63,449 nt of DNA from VFKU01 sp964620045 (GCA_964620045.1 CAZUJL010000025.1:1-63449), one strand, 5' to 3'. Positions 9,614-19,502 are shown, numbered from the stretch's first letter. The notes: generated by a model not told the origin, from the letters alone. Numbers and translations are program-made.

Positions 9614-9641
9614 TGTCATTCTGAGCGCAGCGAAGAATCTC
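9614..9641. repeat. Dispersed intergenic repeat (HSERSEES-type)
   Basis: GTCATTCTGAGCGCAGCGAA and the following bases match a repeat that recurs in intergenic DNA of many bacteria. It is often mistranslated as HSERSEES. Here it sits between convergent genes (formyltransferase and hflC). Its function is not known. Confidence 0.7.
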
Positions 9642-9673
9642 CCCGTCCGCACAAGAAGAACCTCCAAATGCAA

Positions 9674-9701
9674 CAAAGGCCCCCTATACAGGAGGCCTTT
9701 G
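9674..9701 (-). terminator. Probable terminator of hflKC (bidirectional hairpin)
   Basis: CAAAGGCC at 9674-9681 pairs with GGCCTTTG at 9694-9701 around a 12-base loop, 20 bases beyond the hflC stop. The T-tract is weak on both strands, so efficiency is uncertain. Its position between convergent genes fits a shared terminator. Confidence 0.45.
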
Positions 9702-9721
9702 TGGTTCCAATGTCCGATCGC

Positions 9722-10759
9722 TTACTGCGGCTGCTGGATCATCTGATACAAACTCGAATCCAGCCCAATCACAAACTCCGCGCCCTGCGGCGTCGCCTCC
9801 CCAATCACTTCGAGGCTGCGCACGTAGGTATAGAATTCCGGATTGCTGTTGAACGCCTCGGCGATGATGCGCAGGCTCTCCGCGTCACCTTCGCCGCGCA
9901 GTTTCTGCGCCTTCTCCTCGGCTTCCGCGATCATGATCCGCACGTCGCGGTCCGTCTCGCCCTGAATCACAGACGCCTGCCGTTCGCCCTCGCTGACGTA
10001 GCCCTTCGAAATGCGCTCGCGCTCCGCGCGCATGCGCGCGAACACCGCCTGCAGGTTCTCGGGCAGCAACTCTGCCCGCTTGATGCGCACGTCGATCACC
10101 GTGATCCCGAATTGCTCGCGCGTCACCGCATTCACGCGCTGCGTGACGGTATTCATGAGCTCTTCACGCCCGCGCTGCAGTTTCTCGCGCATCACGGCCT
10201 GGCTCTCGGGATCGATCTCTTCTTCTTCCGAAGTCTGCACGAAATCCGTAAATTCCTTGGTCGTGCGGATGATCTCGATCAGGTCGTTCTTGCCCAGTTC
10301 CTCGCGCATGATCGAGTAGATGATGTCATCGAGCCGCCCCTGCGCCTCGGCCACCGTGCGCACGCGCAGGCGGAACAGCAGCGGGTTCTCGATACGCCAC
10401 CACGCGAAGTTGTCCAGCGACAACTGCTTCTTGTCGCGGGTCACGATGTGCTCGGGGTCCGAGTCGTACTCGATCAGCGTATCCGGCAGACGCTCCGGTG
10501 CATCGACAAACGGCATCTTGAAGTACAAGCCGGGCCCACTGGCGATCGCGACGCTGCCCATGTTCAGTCCGGCGATTTCCTGCTTGATCACATCGATATC
10601 CGCCGCGCGATCGCCCACAATCACCCGCACCGGACGATTGAAGCGCGTCACCACGACCTGTTCACGCTCATCCACGATGTAGCACGCGGACGACAACAGC
10701 ACGAGGGCAATCAGCAAACCCAGCGCTACGAAGCCCGTTATCGCTGCGTTCCTATTCAT
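9722..10759 (-). CDS. hflC: Protease modulator HflC (SPFH/band 7 protein)
   Basis: The 345-residue protein has one N-terminal transmembrane segment (about residues 8-28), then an SPFH domain opening YIVDEREQVVVTRFNRPV. A helical region follows, with RMRAERERISKGYVSEGERQ in two parts. In known systems HflC pairs with HflK in a periplasm-facing ring that encloses FtsH and modulates its proteolysis. The gene overlaps hflK by four bases (ATGA) and has a GGAGG site within the hflK end. FtsH is not in this window. The region after the SPFH domain contains an acidic insert (EEEEIDPE). Confidence 0.92.
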   Translation of the reverse strand: MNRNAAITGFVALGLLIALVLLSSACYIVDEREQVVVTRFNRPVRVIVGDRAADIDVIKQEIAGLNMGSVAIASGPGLYFKMPFVDAPERLPDTLIEYDSDPEHIVTRDKKQLSLDNFAWWRIENPLLFRLRVRTVAEAQGRLDDIIYSIMREELGKNDLIEIIRTTKEFTDFVQTSEEEEIDPESQAVMREKLQRGREELMNTVTQRVNAVTREQFGITVIDVRIKRAELLPENLQAVFARMRAERERISKGYVSEGERQASVIQGETDRDVRIMIAEAEEKAQKLRGEGDAESLRIIAEAFNSNPEFYTYVRSLEVIGEATPQGAEFVIGLDSSLYQMIQQPQ

Positions 10760-11832
10760 CGCTGGCCTCCCTGCGGACGCGTAGTCGGCGCCGGTGTCCC
10801 CGCTGCCGCCGCAGCGGCAGAAACGGCGGCCGCTTGCGGAATGCCGAGGTTCCGCAGGTTCAACACACCCGCTTCCTCATCAATCACGGTCAACTTCACC
10901 CGCGGCAGCAACTCTTCCATCGCCTCCAGATACATCCGCGTGCGCGTGATCTCCGGCGCCGCGCTGTATTCCTTGGCCAGCGCGGTGAAGCGCACCGCCT
11001 GCCCGCGCGCATCGGCCATGCGCGATTCCTTGTACGCCGCAGCCTCCAGCAGAATCCGCTGCGCCTCACCTTTCGCGCGCGGCAATTGCTCGCTCTGGTA
11101 TCCACGCGCCTTGTTTACGATTTCCTCGCGCTTTTCGCGCGCGGACGCCACCTCGCGGAACGCCTGCTCCACTTCCGTGGGCGGTTTCACGTCCTGCAAC
11201 TGCACAAAGTCGATCCGCACGCCGATGCCATACAGATCGACCAGTTCCTGCGTCTTCTTCTCGATCTCCGTCTGGATCATGTCCTTGCGCGTGGTGAGCA
11301 CGTGATCGATCGGACGATCGCCAATCGCCTGGCGCAGCGCGGCCTCGCTGATATTGAGAAGCGCCAGCTCCGCGTCTTCCTCATCCGCGAAATTGAACAA
11401 GTAATCCTGCGCGGTCGTAATGCGGTACTGCACGGACATCGAGCAATTCACCACATTCTCGTCGCCCGTGAGCATCTGCGCTTCATGCAGCATCTCCGGC
11501 GAATCGGAAAAGCTCTGGTAGTACTCCTGCCCATGGCGCGACACCGACCGGAAGCCGATTTCCACGCGTTTGACCTGCGTCACCTTCGGCGTCTGCACCG
11601 ACTGCACCGGCCACGGCAACTTAAAGTGCAGGCCCGGCTGCGTCGTCTTCGTGTATTTGCCAAACGTCAGCACCACGCCCTGCTCTTCCGGCGCCACCGT
11701 ATACACCGGCCCGCCGAACACGAGCCAAATCACCGCAATAATCCCCAGAAGCGCGATGGCGATCAGCCGCAGATCCACCTTGATGCGCAAATCGCCCCCC
11801 TTGGGCCCTACCCACTCCGGTTTATTCGGCAT
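10756..11832 (-). CDS. hflK: Protease modulator HflK (SPFH/band 7 protein)
   Basis: The start at 11832 (MPNKPEWVGP) is chosen because a strong GGGAGG lies just upstream, although the frame is open further. The 358-residue protein has a transmembrane helix near residues 23-43 (LIAIALLGIIAVIWLVF). The SPFH domain (YTVAPEEQGVVLTFGKY) and a long helical region follow. The C-terminus is rich in Ala, Pro and Thr. It forms the upstream partner of hflC. The gene is divergent from the tRNA-Pro gene about 170 bp away, so its promoter must lie in that gap. Confidence 0.92.
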   Translation of the reverse strand: MPNKPEWVGPKGGDLRIKVDLRLIAIALLGIIAVIWLVFGGPVYTVAPEEQGVVLTFGKYTKTTQPGLHFKLPWPVQSVQTPKVTQVKRVEIGFRSVSRHGQEYYQSFSDSPEMLHEAQMLTGDENVVNCSMSVQYRITTAQDYLFNFADEEDAELALLNISEAALRQAIGDRPIDHVLTTRKDMIQTEIEKKTQELVDLYGIGVRIDFVQLQDVKPPTEVEQAFREVASAREKREEIVNKARGYQSEQLPRAKGEAQRILLEAAAYKESRMADARGQAVRFTALAKEYSAAPEITRTRMYLEAMEELLPRVKLTVIDEEAGVLNLRNLGIPQAAAVSAAAAAAGTPAPTTRPQGGQR

Positions 11833-12004
11833 TTCCGTCCTCCCAAACACACACTTCACCCGAATTGCCTGACAATACCACTTAGACCAGCCCTGTATTC
11901 GCGCGGAGTCACCACTACGCTGGAGGCCACGTACCGGTGTGGAAAATCCGAAAGGTACTTTCTTGATATTCGGCCCCGCCAACCGCTACTCTATCCGACC
12001 GGTT

Positions 12005-12082
12005 CGGGGTGTAGCGCAGTCCGGTTAGCGCGCTTCGTTCGGGACGAAGAGGCCGGAGGTTCGAATCCTCTCACCCCGACCA
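12005..12082 (+). tRNA. tRNA-Pro(CGG), CCA encoded
   Basis: The acceptor stem is CGGGGTG (12005-12011) with CACCCCG (12072-12078), followed by discriminator A and an encoded CCA. The anticodon stem CTTCG/CGAAG encloses loop TTCGGGA, giving anticodon CGG. The T-loop is TTCGAAT. The sequence closely resembles enterobacterial proK. A short T-tract follows at 12084-12088. Confidence 0.95.
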
Positions 12083-12143
12083 GTTTTTAAAATCTCGCCA
12101 TTCATCAGCAGGTCGAATGGTTTTCGCACGTGATAATGTCCCG

Positions 12144-13052
12144 CTATTGATGACCCGCGCCCGCTGCTTTTTGCGCATCGAGCACGCTCTTGAACCCTTG
12201 CGCCAGCGCCTTCGCGTCACCTTCTCCCCAAAAGTGAACGAAGTAGAACGCAGGCTCTTCGCCTACCATGTGATTGTGCAATGCGACGATGTAAATGTTC
12301 GCTTTACGCAAGGCGCGCAATACGGGCTGAATTTCGGCGGGCGCCATCATCACGTCGCCATCCATAAACGCCGCGCTGTCCGTACCGGCGAACGCAGCCC
12401 ACGTCGTTAGGCCCATTGAACCACCGACCGGCACGCCGTGCATCGTCGCATCACGGCCAATGGTGAACTTCACCATTCCGCTATCTTGCGTGCTTTTGAC
12501 GCCGAGAATTTCGTCCAACGCCGCGGCGGAGACGCTCCCCGATTCAGCCGCCGCACCCTGAAGTCCCGTCGCCACGGTGGCGGACTGCGCACGGACCGCT
12601 TTCACCGCGTCCCACACCTGGTGCACACCGCGCGCCAGGTCCGTCGCCGCTCCCATCCCGCCAATGTGCATGAAAAACACGCGCGGAGCGTCATAAAGGA
12701 AATGATTGTGCAACGCGGTGACCTCCAGACCTGCGGCAAACGCGGCATCGATGGCGGGATTGATCTCATCTTCGAATACCACCGTATCCCCCATGACCAT
12801 CGCGTGCTCCGATGTGCCCGTGAACGCGGCCCACGATGTCAGCCCCGCGAATGGTCGCAAGGGCTTTCCATTTACGGTTACTTCGATCTCTTTTCGCGGA
12901 TACGAGACACGAATGATGCCGTCGGGCGTGGTGGTCGCTTTTACGCCCACGGCATCTCCAATTGCGGCTGCGTCCAGCTCGGCATGAGCGAGCGGCGCAC
13001 TCAATACGAACGCCGCCAATAGCCCAATAAAAATAGTTGCGCGCGCAATCAT
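12144..13052 (-). CDS. Periplasmic DUF1259 (LppY/LpqO-type) protein with two domain copies
   Basis: The 302-residue protein has a signal peptide ending near AHA (residue 24), then two tandem DUF1259 copies (about residues 25-155 and 165-300). Each copy contains the same pattern: ALHNHFLYDAPRVFFMHIGG in the first and ALHNHMVGEEPAFYFVHFWG in the second. A conserved HNH plus a downstream His could bind a metal, though no function is established for the family. It is the last gene of the metal-efflux operon, 40 bases after the lipoprotein gene. I infer a periplasmic metal-binding or scavenging role; the location is well supported, the role is not. Confidence 0.8.
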   Translation of the reverse strand: MIARATIFIGLLAAFVLSAPLAHAELDAAAIGDAVGVKATTTPDGIIRVSYPRKEIEVTVNGKPLRPFAGLTSWAAFTGTSEHAMVMGDTVVFEDEINPAIDAAFAAGLEVTALHNHFLYDAPRVFFMHIGGMGAATDLARGVHQVWDAVKAVRAQSATVATGLQGAAAESGSVSAAALDEILGVKSTQDSGMVKFTIGRDATMHGVPVGGSMGLTTWAAFAGTDSAAFMDGDVMMAPAEIQPVLRALRKANIYIVALHNHMVGEEPAFYFVHFWGEGDAKALAQGFKSVLDAQKAAGAGHQ

Positions 13053-13092
13053 GGCTACACTCCTTCCAGTGGTAGGAGGGCTTGTAATGGCC

Positions 13093-13524
13093 CTAGCCCT
13101 TCAACGATACGCTTCCCTTCAAGCGCTCGCCAGCGGGTGTTTCGATCTCAATCCACAGCCGGGCGTCGGCGGGAATAGGATTCGGCATTTCGACGTGGCC
13201 ATGGTGATAGTCATTCTCTATTTCAGTTTTGACGACCATGACGCCGGAGGCATCTTCCGGGCCAACCCACTCGCGGACAGCGGCCACTTCGCCCCCGGTG
13301 ATGCGGATATTGAAATGTCCGTCGCTAAGTTCTTCCTCGTACATCGGTTCCACGAGATAAGGGCCCAGCTTTAGCGACTCTAAAGTGGTCATCGGAATCT
13401 CATACTTCGTTACCGCCGTGCCCGCGGTGATCGGTTCGCTCGAAGCCGCTTGTTTTGATTCTCCACCACAACCCATTAGTAGCCCAATTGCGAAGATGCT
13501 CATCAGTGTTCGTTTCATGTTCAT
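13093..13524 (-). CDS. Small lipoprotein with HHGH motif in the metal-efflux operon
   Basis: This 143-residue protein has a clear lipobox (LLMGC, Cys19) and is predicted to be anchored to the outer or inner membrane. The mature part ends in a beta-rich domain containing NDYHHGHVEMP, with HHGH near residues 106-109, and RLWIEIETPAGERL. I do not recognise a named family. It lies 15 bases downstream of the RND pump gene and 40 bases before the DUF1259 gene, so it belongs to the same transcription unit. The histidine cluster suggests metal contact in the periplasm. Confidence 0.7.
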   Translation of the reverse strand: MNMKRTLMSIFAIGLLMGCGGESKQAASSEPITAGTAVTKYEIPMTTLESLKLGPYLVEPMYEEELSDGHFNIRITGGEVAAVREWVGPEDASGVMVVKTEIENDYHHGHVEMPNPIPADARLWIEIETPAGERLKGSVSLKG

Positions 13525-13539
13525 TCCTTCCGTTATTTG

Positions 13540-16500
13540 TTACGACGCGTTCACAATGTTCGCGTCGGATTTCGCCACGATCGGGTTATTCTTAAACAGC
13601 ATGTAGTACCCCGCGGGAACAACGATTAAGTTCAGCAGCGTCGAAGTAACGAGACCGCCCAAGACAACAATGGCCAACGGCGCCAGCAGCTCGCTCCCCG
13701 GCTCGCCCTTGGCCAGCGCGATCGGAATAAGGCCCAAGACCGCCGTGAGCGCTGTCATCAAAATCGGCACGAGTCGCTCCAATGAACCCTGGACAATCGC
13801 ATCATCAAAGCTTTTGCCTTCCTCAGTCATCAGGTGCGTGTAGTGGTTGACCAAGAGAATCCCGTTGCGCACGGCAATACCAAACAGAGTCACAAATCCA
13901 ACCATGCTGGCAATTGAAATTACCGGGGCCTGATAAGCTCCGATTCCCCCCAATGCGGCGACATTCCGGAATAAGTTGTCGCTTTCAGCCAGGAAAATCG
14001 CCACGATGCCGCCGATGAGCGCAAGTGGCAGATTCAACATGACGAGAAACGCCGCCTTCCCCGAATTGAAGGCTGTGGATAGCAATACAAAAATCACCAT
14101 GCTGGCGAAGGCGCCCATGATGTAAATGGATCGGCTTGCAGACTGTTGCGCTTCGAATTGGCCGCCATAGGTGGCTGTATATCCGAATTCCTGAACAATC
14201 GGATTCACCTTGGCTTCCACTTGCCTGACGAGATCACCGACGTTGTAGCCTTGCGCGACGTTGAGTGAAATCACGGCCTTGCGTCGCCCATTTTCCCGCT
14301 GAATGCCGAGCGCCATTTGTTCCGGACCGATATCCGCGATTTCGCTGAGCTTGACCAGCCCGCCGCCTTCACCGATAAGCAAAAGATCGCGAATATCGCT
14401 CAGATTCTCGCGCTCATCCGGGTGTAAACGCGCGACAATGTCATACCGGCGAACGCCTTGATTCACTTCGGCGACATGGACGCCGTTGAGCGCCATTTCC
14501 ACTTGCTCCGCCGCTGAGGCGTGCGTCAATCCCCACCGCTTCAAGTCCTCCCCGCGATATCGAATCGGCAGAGAATCCACCATCGCTTCACGATTGGCGA
14601 GAACGTCTCGCGCTCCGGGCAGCGTGCGCAGTTCGGCATCAACCCGCCGCGCAATCTCGCGCAATTTCTCCAAATCATCACCGAAAATGTTTACGGCAAT
14701 CGCCGCCTGTGTACCGGACATCACATGTGAGAGCTGATGACCGATGGGCGAGCCGACTTCCGTGAGCACACCGGGGAGGCTATTGAGGGTGCTATAGATG
14801 TTCTCTTGGATAGAATCTTTTGAATACCCCGGTTCGACGGTAACCTGAATTTCGCTTCGATTGACCCCGTGCGCGTGCTCGTCTCGCTCGGCACGGCCCG
14901 TCCGCCGAACCACGGCATCCACACCTTGGATGGCCGCCAACGAACGGTCGAGGCCTTTCACCATGCGGTCACTTTCATCGAGCGACGTGCCAGGGGGAAC
15001 ATCCGTAAAGACGGTGAAGGTGCCTTCGTTGAATTCGGGAAGGAAATCGCTTCCATAGGTCGAGGCCAGCCAAATGCTCAACCCTGTCAATACCAGCGCC
15101 CCAGCAACGACCACGCGGCGCGCGCGCAACGCAGCCGCCAGAATCGGCGTATACGATCGTTTCAGCCATCGCACGAGGGCTCTGTCGCCGGATGCATGCT
15201 TCGATTGCTCCCGCAAAAGCAGCTTGCACAATGCCGGCACAACCGTTAGCGCGACGACAAGCGAAGCGAGGATGGAAACGATATAGGCGTACCCCATTGG
15301 CCGGAAGAAACGGCCCTCAATCCCTTGCAGGAACAGCAACGGCACGAACACCACGACAATAATGACGGTGGCAAACACCACCGAAGAACGAATTTCGTTG
15401 CTCGCCTCAAAAATCACGCGGACGCGAGACCGGCGCTTGCCATCGGGTAGCGCGGCATTCTCGCCCAATCGGCGATATACATTTTCTACGTCGATGATGG
15501 CATCGTCCACGAGCTCACCGATGGCAATCGCCAAGCCACCGAGCGTCATCACGTTTATCGTGAGACCCAACGCGTCGAGGAATAGCATCGCCACAGCCAC
15601 GGACAACGGAATCGCAGTCAGGGTAATAACGGTCGTACGGACGTTCATCAGGAAGAGAACCAGCACGATTGCGACGAAAATGGCGGCATCGCGCAGGACG
15701 TGAATCAAATTGCGAAGCGATAGCGTGATGAACTCCGACTGGCGCATGACGTTGCGGTCGAGCACCATGTCGGCAGGCAGCGCCTTCTCGACATTATCGA
15801 GCACTTCGTCGATTCCGTCGGTGATTCGCAGAGTGTTGGTAAACGGTGCTTTTTTCACGGCGACGACCACCGCCGGATCGCCCGCCTGACTCGCTGTCCC
15901 TCGGCGCGGCGCGGGGCCGAGCCGCACGTCGGCCATTTGGCCGATGGTGATGGGAACACCGCCGGAATACGTCACGATGGTTTCGCGAATATCGTCCACC
16001 GACCGCACGCGGGCGTTCTGCCGCATGGGGATTTCGATGCCTTGGACGTTGGCGAGATATCCCGCGCTCGCCGTGCTGTGTGCCGCGCCCGCCGCACGGG
16101 CGATATCCCCCATGCTCACGCCATACAAGCGCAGTGCCTCTTGGCGCACGTTCACTTGATATTCCGGCAGCTCACCACCAATCGCCACCACTTGAGACAC
16201 GCCCGCGACGCCAAGGAGTTGTTGCCGCAGGTCATATTCGGCAAACGCGCGAAGCTCCAACGGGCTTACTGTGCCGTTCGGCGAAGTAAGGCTGAGAAGC
16301 ATAATTTCGCCCGTGATGCCGGTAATTGGAGCAATTTCGGTGTGTACTCGTTCCGGTAGTTGCTCCAGCACACCCGCCAAGCCTTCGCTGACCACTTGTC
16401 GCGCACGGTAGATGTCCGTGCCCCAATCGAATTCAACCCACACGAGCGACAGACCCATCGCGCTACCGCTGCGAACGCGCCGAACGCCGGGCAAACCATT

Positions 16501-16719
16501 AACCGCGCTTTCCAAGGGGAAAGTCACATACTGCTCGACCTCATCGGCGGCCAAACCACCCGCTTCCGACAACAGCACCACGGTGGGCGCATTCAATTCG
16601 GGAAACACATCAACCGGCATGTTGACGATGCGGTAACCCGCGACGACGACAATCAGTGCCGCCACCAACAGAACGAGGCCGGAATTGTTCAGCGAAAACG
16701 CTATGAGTTTTTTAAGCAT
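13540..16719 (-). CDS. Heavy-metal efflux RND pump (CusA/CzcA family)
   Basis: At 1,059 residues this is a full-length RND permease with two large periplasmic loops and 12 predicted helices. The N-terminus contains GYRIVNMPVDVFPELNAPTV, and the fourth helix near residue 400 carries AIGELVDDAIIDVEN. The A-x-G-x-x-x-D-x-A pattern is nearer to monovalent-cation pumps of the CusA kind than to the DFG...DGA pattern of CzcA, so Cu/Ag is favoured over Zn/Co/Cd. That assignment is tentative. It follows the adaptor gene by 12 bases and is the core of the operon. Confidence 0.9.
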   Translation of the reverse strand: MLKKLIAFSLNNSGLVLLVAALIVVVAGYRIVNMPVDVFPELNAPTVVLLSEAGGLAADEVEQYVTFPLESAVNGLPGVRRVRSGSAMGLSLVWVEFDWGTDIYRARQVVSEGLAGVLEQLPERVHTEIAPITGITGEIMLLSLTSPNGTVSPLELRAFAEYDLRQQLLGVAGVSQVVAIGGELPEYQVNVRQEALRLYGVSMGDIARAAGAAHSTASAGYLANVQGIEIPMRQNARVRSVDDIRETIVTYSGGVPITIGQMADVRLGPAPRRGTASQAGDPAVVVAVKKAPFTNTLRITDGIDEVLDNVEKALPADMVLDRNVMRQSEFITLSLRNLIHVLRDAAIFVAIVLVLFLMNVRTTVITLTAIPLSVAVAMLFLDALGLTINVMTLGGLAIAIGELVDDAIIDVENVYRRLGENAALPDGKRRSRVRVIFEASNEIRSSVVFATVIIVVVFVPLLFLQGIEGRFFRPMGYAYIVSILASLVVALTVVPALCKLLLREQSKHASGDRALVRWLKRSYTPILAAALRARRVVVAGALVLTGLSIWLASTYGSDFLPEFNEGTFTVFTDVPPGTSLDESDRMVKGLDRSLAAIQGVDAVVRRTGRAERDEHAHGVNRSEIQVTVEPGYSKDSIQENIYSTLNSLPGVLTEVGSPIGHQLSHVMSGTQAAIAVNIFGDDLEKLREIARRVDAELRTLPGARDVLANREAMVDSLPIRYRGEDLKRWGLTHASAAEQVEMALNGVHVAEVNQGVRRYDIVARLHPDERENLSDIRDLLLIGEGGGLVKLSEIADIGPEQMALGIQRENGRRKAVISLNVAQGYNVGDLVRQVEAKVNPIVQEFGYTATYGGQFEAQQSASRSIYIMGAFASMVIFVLLSTAFNSGKAAFLVMLNLPLALIGGIVAIFLAESDNLFRNVAALGGIGAYQAPVISIASMVGFVTLFGIAVRNGILLVNHYTHLMTEEGKSFDDAIVQGSLERLVPILMTALTAVLGLIPIALAKGEPGSELLAPLAIVVLGGLVTSTLLNLIVVPAGYYMLFKNNPIVAKSDANIVNAS

Positions 16720-16731
16720 CCGACAACGGCC

Positions 16732-18117
16732 TCAGTGGTTCTTATGCAACTGCCCGTCGGCGTGATAGTGGTAGCCTTCCGGTGGCTTGTTTGTCCCGCC
16801 CGCGAGCTTGAGAGCATAGGCACCGTCAAGAACAACCTCATCGCCTTCCTTCACGCCGCTTCGAACAACGACCCATTTACCATCAGACGGGCCTAAGTCT
16901 GCCTTCACCGGAAGCACTCTGTCTTTATCGGTGGGATGCCGACGGAAGAAAAGCGTGTCCAGTCCGTCCTGCACCAGCGACGCGACCGGTATCGCCAACT
17001 CGGCCGCGGAATTTTCCAACGCGATTTCCAGATAAGCCGACACACCGGCCTTGGCCCACGGTGAAATCGTTTCGGGACGAACGTACAACGAAATGGTTCG
17101 TTCTTGAGTGTGTGCAGTAAGACCAACCTGCATCACGCCCGGTATGGAATCCTGAAAATTCACACCACCGCCTTGTGGCGGAGAAATACGGCATTGCATT
17201 CCGTCCCTTAATTTCATCAATTCAGACTGCGGGGCTTCGGCATGAAAGCGAAGCGCCGCGGGATCGAGCGTTAAGACCACCAATTCGCCCGTTTCGCGCC
17301 AGCCACCCTGATTGACCGCGACCGTTTCGATTACGCCCGATTCCTCCGCGTGGACTTCCAGCGCGTCAATTTCTCGCCAACTTGGACTATTCTCGGCCGA
17401 CGGCTTGAGCAATTCATCAATGGAAAGTGTGGTGATCGACGAGAGCGTACGCAGTCGAGATATATAGTGTTCGTTTGCTTCCTCCAGCGCCGCAGTCGCG
17501 GCATCAATCTCCGCTTGCAGCCGAAGAAGCGTCCCTTCCAGCGTGGCGGCCTCGGCTTCCAAATCGGCGTTCCGCACCTGCGCCGAAGCAAGATTCTCCA
17601 ACCGTTTCTTCATGATTGCGACAGACGACTGCGTTTCGTGCAGACGGCTTTCGGCGACCTTGAGTGCTGCCTCGGCCATCTTGATTTCGCCCTCGGCCTC
17701 GACCGCTTCGTGTTGAATCCGCCGCCATTCCGGCGAATCCAGAGAAAACAACAAATCGCCCTTGCTCACGGCACCGAACTGTTTTCTGTCCGTTCTGATG
17801 TGACCGGCCAGCGGGGCGCGATACTCGTGCCGCGCATTGGGCATAAGCTCGAAGGCGCCGGGCACGCGCAATGTGTTCTGAACCTGCCGTCGTTCAACCG
17901 TTGCGAACGTAATTCCAAGGTTTTGCCGAACTTCTGACGGTACGGCAACACCACCTTTGACTACGGTGTTATCAGCAACCGGCGCACTGCTCGTTTCAAC
18001 GCCTTGGGCCTGTTCGGATGGATCATTGATGCACCCCGTGATCACCCACAAAATCATCAACAGCGATAATCCATCGGCACATCGCCGTGCGATTTTCAGT
18101 TTCCTGCGCGCCTTCAT
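16732..18117 (-). CDS. RND efflux periplasmic adaptor lipoprotein (CusB/CzcB-like)
   Basis: The 461-residue membrane-fusion protein has a lipobox (WVITGC, Cys29). A barrel-sandwich region surrounds a long alpha-hairpin coiled coil at about residues 145-240, rich in Glu, Ala and Leu. It links the RND pump to the outer membrane factor. The C-terminus ends in GYHYHADGQLHKNH, a His-rich tail that is unusual and fits metal handling. The start overlaps the stop of the outer membrane factor gene by four bases. Confidence 0.88.
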   Translation of the reverse strand: MKARRKLKIARRCADGLSLLMILWVITGCINDPSEQAQGVETSSAPVADNTVVKGGVAVPSEVRQNLGITFATVERRQVQNTLRVPGAFELMPNARHEYRAPLAGHIRTDRKQFGAVSKGDLLFSLDSPEWRRIQHEAVEAEGEIKMAEAALKVAESRLHETQSSVAIMKKRLENLASAQVRNADLEAEAATLEGTLLRLQAEIDAATAALEEANEHYISRLRTLSSITTLSIDELLKPSAENSPSWREIDALEVHAEESGVIETVAVNQGGWRETGELVVLTLDPAALRFHAEAPQSELMKLRDGMQCRISPPQGGGVNFQDSIPGVMQVGLTAHTQERTISLYVRPETISPWAKAGVSAYLEIALENSAAELAIPVASLVQDGLDTLFFRRHPTDKDRVLPVKADLGPSDGKWVVVRSGVKEGDEVVLDGAYALKLAGGTNKPPEGYHYHADGQLHKNH

Positions 18118-19502
18118 TCCGGTGAACCTTTCTCTGGTAGTGGCAAGGCGAATGGCGTGGTGAGCGCCGAAACTAGAAGCGATGACGACTGCTCTTCCGC
18201 AACCGCGTCAAGCAACTCTTGTTTCACGTCGAAAGCCTGGACAAGCGCCTGAAACAGCGACTCCATGTCCAACTCGCCGGAATGCAGTAAGGCCTGCGAC
18301 TCACCAATCTGACGGTCTACTTCCGGCGCAACCTCGACCATCAATCGTTCTCGACGCGCGCGTGCACCACTGAGTCCAGCATCGGCTTGTGCGATTTCCG
18401 AGAGGACTTGTTGCAATGCGTTTTCCGCGCGAGTTCGGGCAAGTTCACGCTGCGCGACAGCCTCGGCAATCCCCTGTCGATTCGCGTTCCAAACGGGAAT
18501 TGGGAATCCAAACCCAAGGATCAGCGAAGTTTCATCCCGCTCTTCGCTGAATGACGGAGACAACGTGATATCGGGATACTGTTTTCGCAATTCAAAACGT
18601 AACCGCGCCTCGGCGGCATCGTATTCGGCCTGCAACCGCGCAACAGTGGGGTGTGCCATCGCCGACTCTTTTGGAGTGCGCATTTGCGCGATGGCGGCGT
18701 GCATCTGGTGAAATTCGGGGACAAGTTCAATCGGCGCATCCGGCAACAATCCCAAAATGCTCATTACCTTGGCGCGCAGCCGCGCTTCTTCAAATTCCGC
18801 TTCGTCCTGGAGTGCCCGTTTGCGCCCCCGCTCTATCGAAAAAAGCCGAGCAGTGCCATTGTCCAGCTCGCCGCCTTGCGCGAGTTCGCGCGCGGTTTCT
18901 GCAAACGGGCCAACGAGCGCGATGTGCTCATCCAACAAGCGCCTCTGCTCCACTACGGCTGACCAACGAATCCACGCCTCGCGCAATGCCACGAGCGCTT
19001 GCCATTCCGCTTCGGCGATGCCGAGCAATGCACTGTCATGTTCTGCCGCGAGTGCTCGTCTTTCCGCTCCGGTCCTGCCGGAGATCGGAATCGTGATGCT
19101 CAGCGATGCCGAGCCAATCCACGAGGGGTCGATATTGTCATCAAACCATTTTCGCCCCGCGCCAAGTCCAAGTTCAGGATCAGCCCATCGCCCCGCAACG
19201 CTTGCCAGCGCACCAGCGCGTTCGGCTTCCAACCGAGCAATCCGCAAGTTCGGGTTATACCAAAGGGCAACAGCCTCGGCTTCCAGCAGTGAAAGGCCGT
19301 CCTGCACATCGAACGGGGAGGCACTCGATCGCTGAGACAGCAGCCGCGCGGCATATTCCTGCACGGGCTGCACAGCGATATCACGGTGCGCGATTTCCTC
19401 GTATACAGCGTTCAAGTCGAGCGGACGAACCGGCACGCTTTGACAGCCGCATATGAAGGCAATGGTTGATGCGCCGAAACACTTCAAGAAATGAAATCGC
19501 AT
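18114..19502 (-). CDS. TolC-family outer membrane factor of the metal efflux system
   Basis: The 462-residue protein has the two-repeat OEP/TolC architecture: long helical hairpins such as VALWYNPNLRIARLEAERAG and the second-half equivalent VARLQAEYDAAEARLRFELR. A probable lipobox (FICGC, Cys20) suggests lipid anchoring of the N-terminus, as in CusC. It completes the tripartite export conduit encoded by the next two genes. It overlaps the adaptor start by four bases and lies about 90 bases after the His-rich gene. Confidence 0.87.
   Translation of the reverse strand: MRFHFLKCFGASTIAFICGCQSVPVRPLDLNAVYEEIAHRDIAVQPVQEYAARLLSQRSSASPFDVQDGLSLLEAEAVALWYNPNLRIARLEAERAGALASVAGRWADPELGLGAGRKWFDDNIDPSWIGSASLSITIPISGRTGAERRALAAEHDSALLGIAEAEWQALVALREAWIRWSAVVEQRRLLDEHIALVGPFAETARELAQGGELDNGTARLFSIERGRKRALQDEAEFEEARLRAKVMSILGLLPDAPIELVPEFHQMHAAIAQMRTPKESAMAHPTVARLQAEYDAAEARLRFELRKQYPDITLSPSFSEERDETSLILGFGFPIPVWNANRQGIAEAVAQRELARTRAENALQQVLSEIAQADAGLSGARARRERLMVEVAPEVDRQIGESQALLHSGELDMESLFQALVQAFDVKQELLDAVAEEQSSSLLVSALTTPFALPLPEKGSPE

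Noticed and set aside
9593..11305. A 570-codon plus-strand frame beginning with the HSERSEES repeat
   Set aside because: It is antisense to hflKC and starts in a dispersed intergenic repeat that is often mistranslated.
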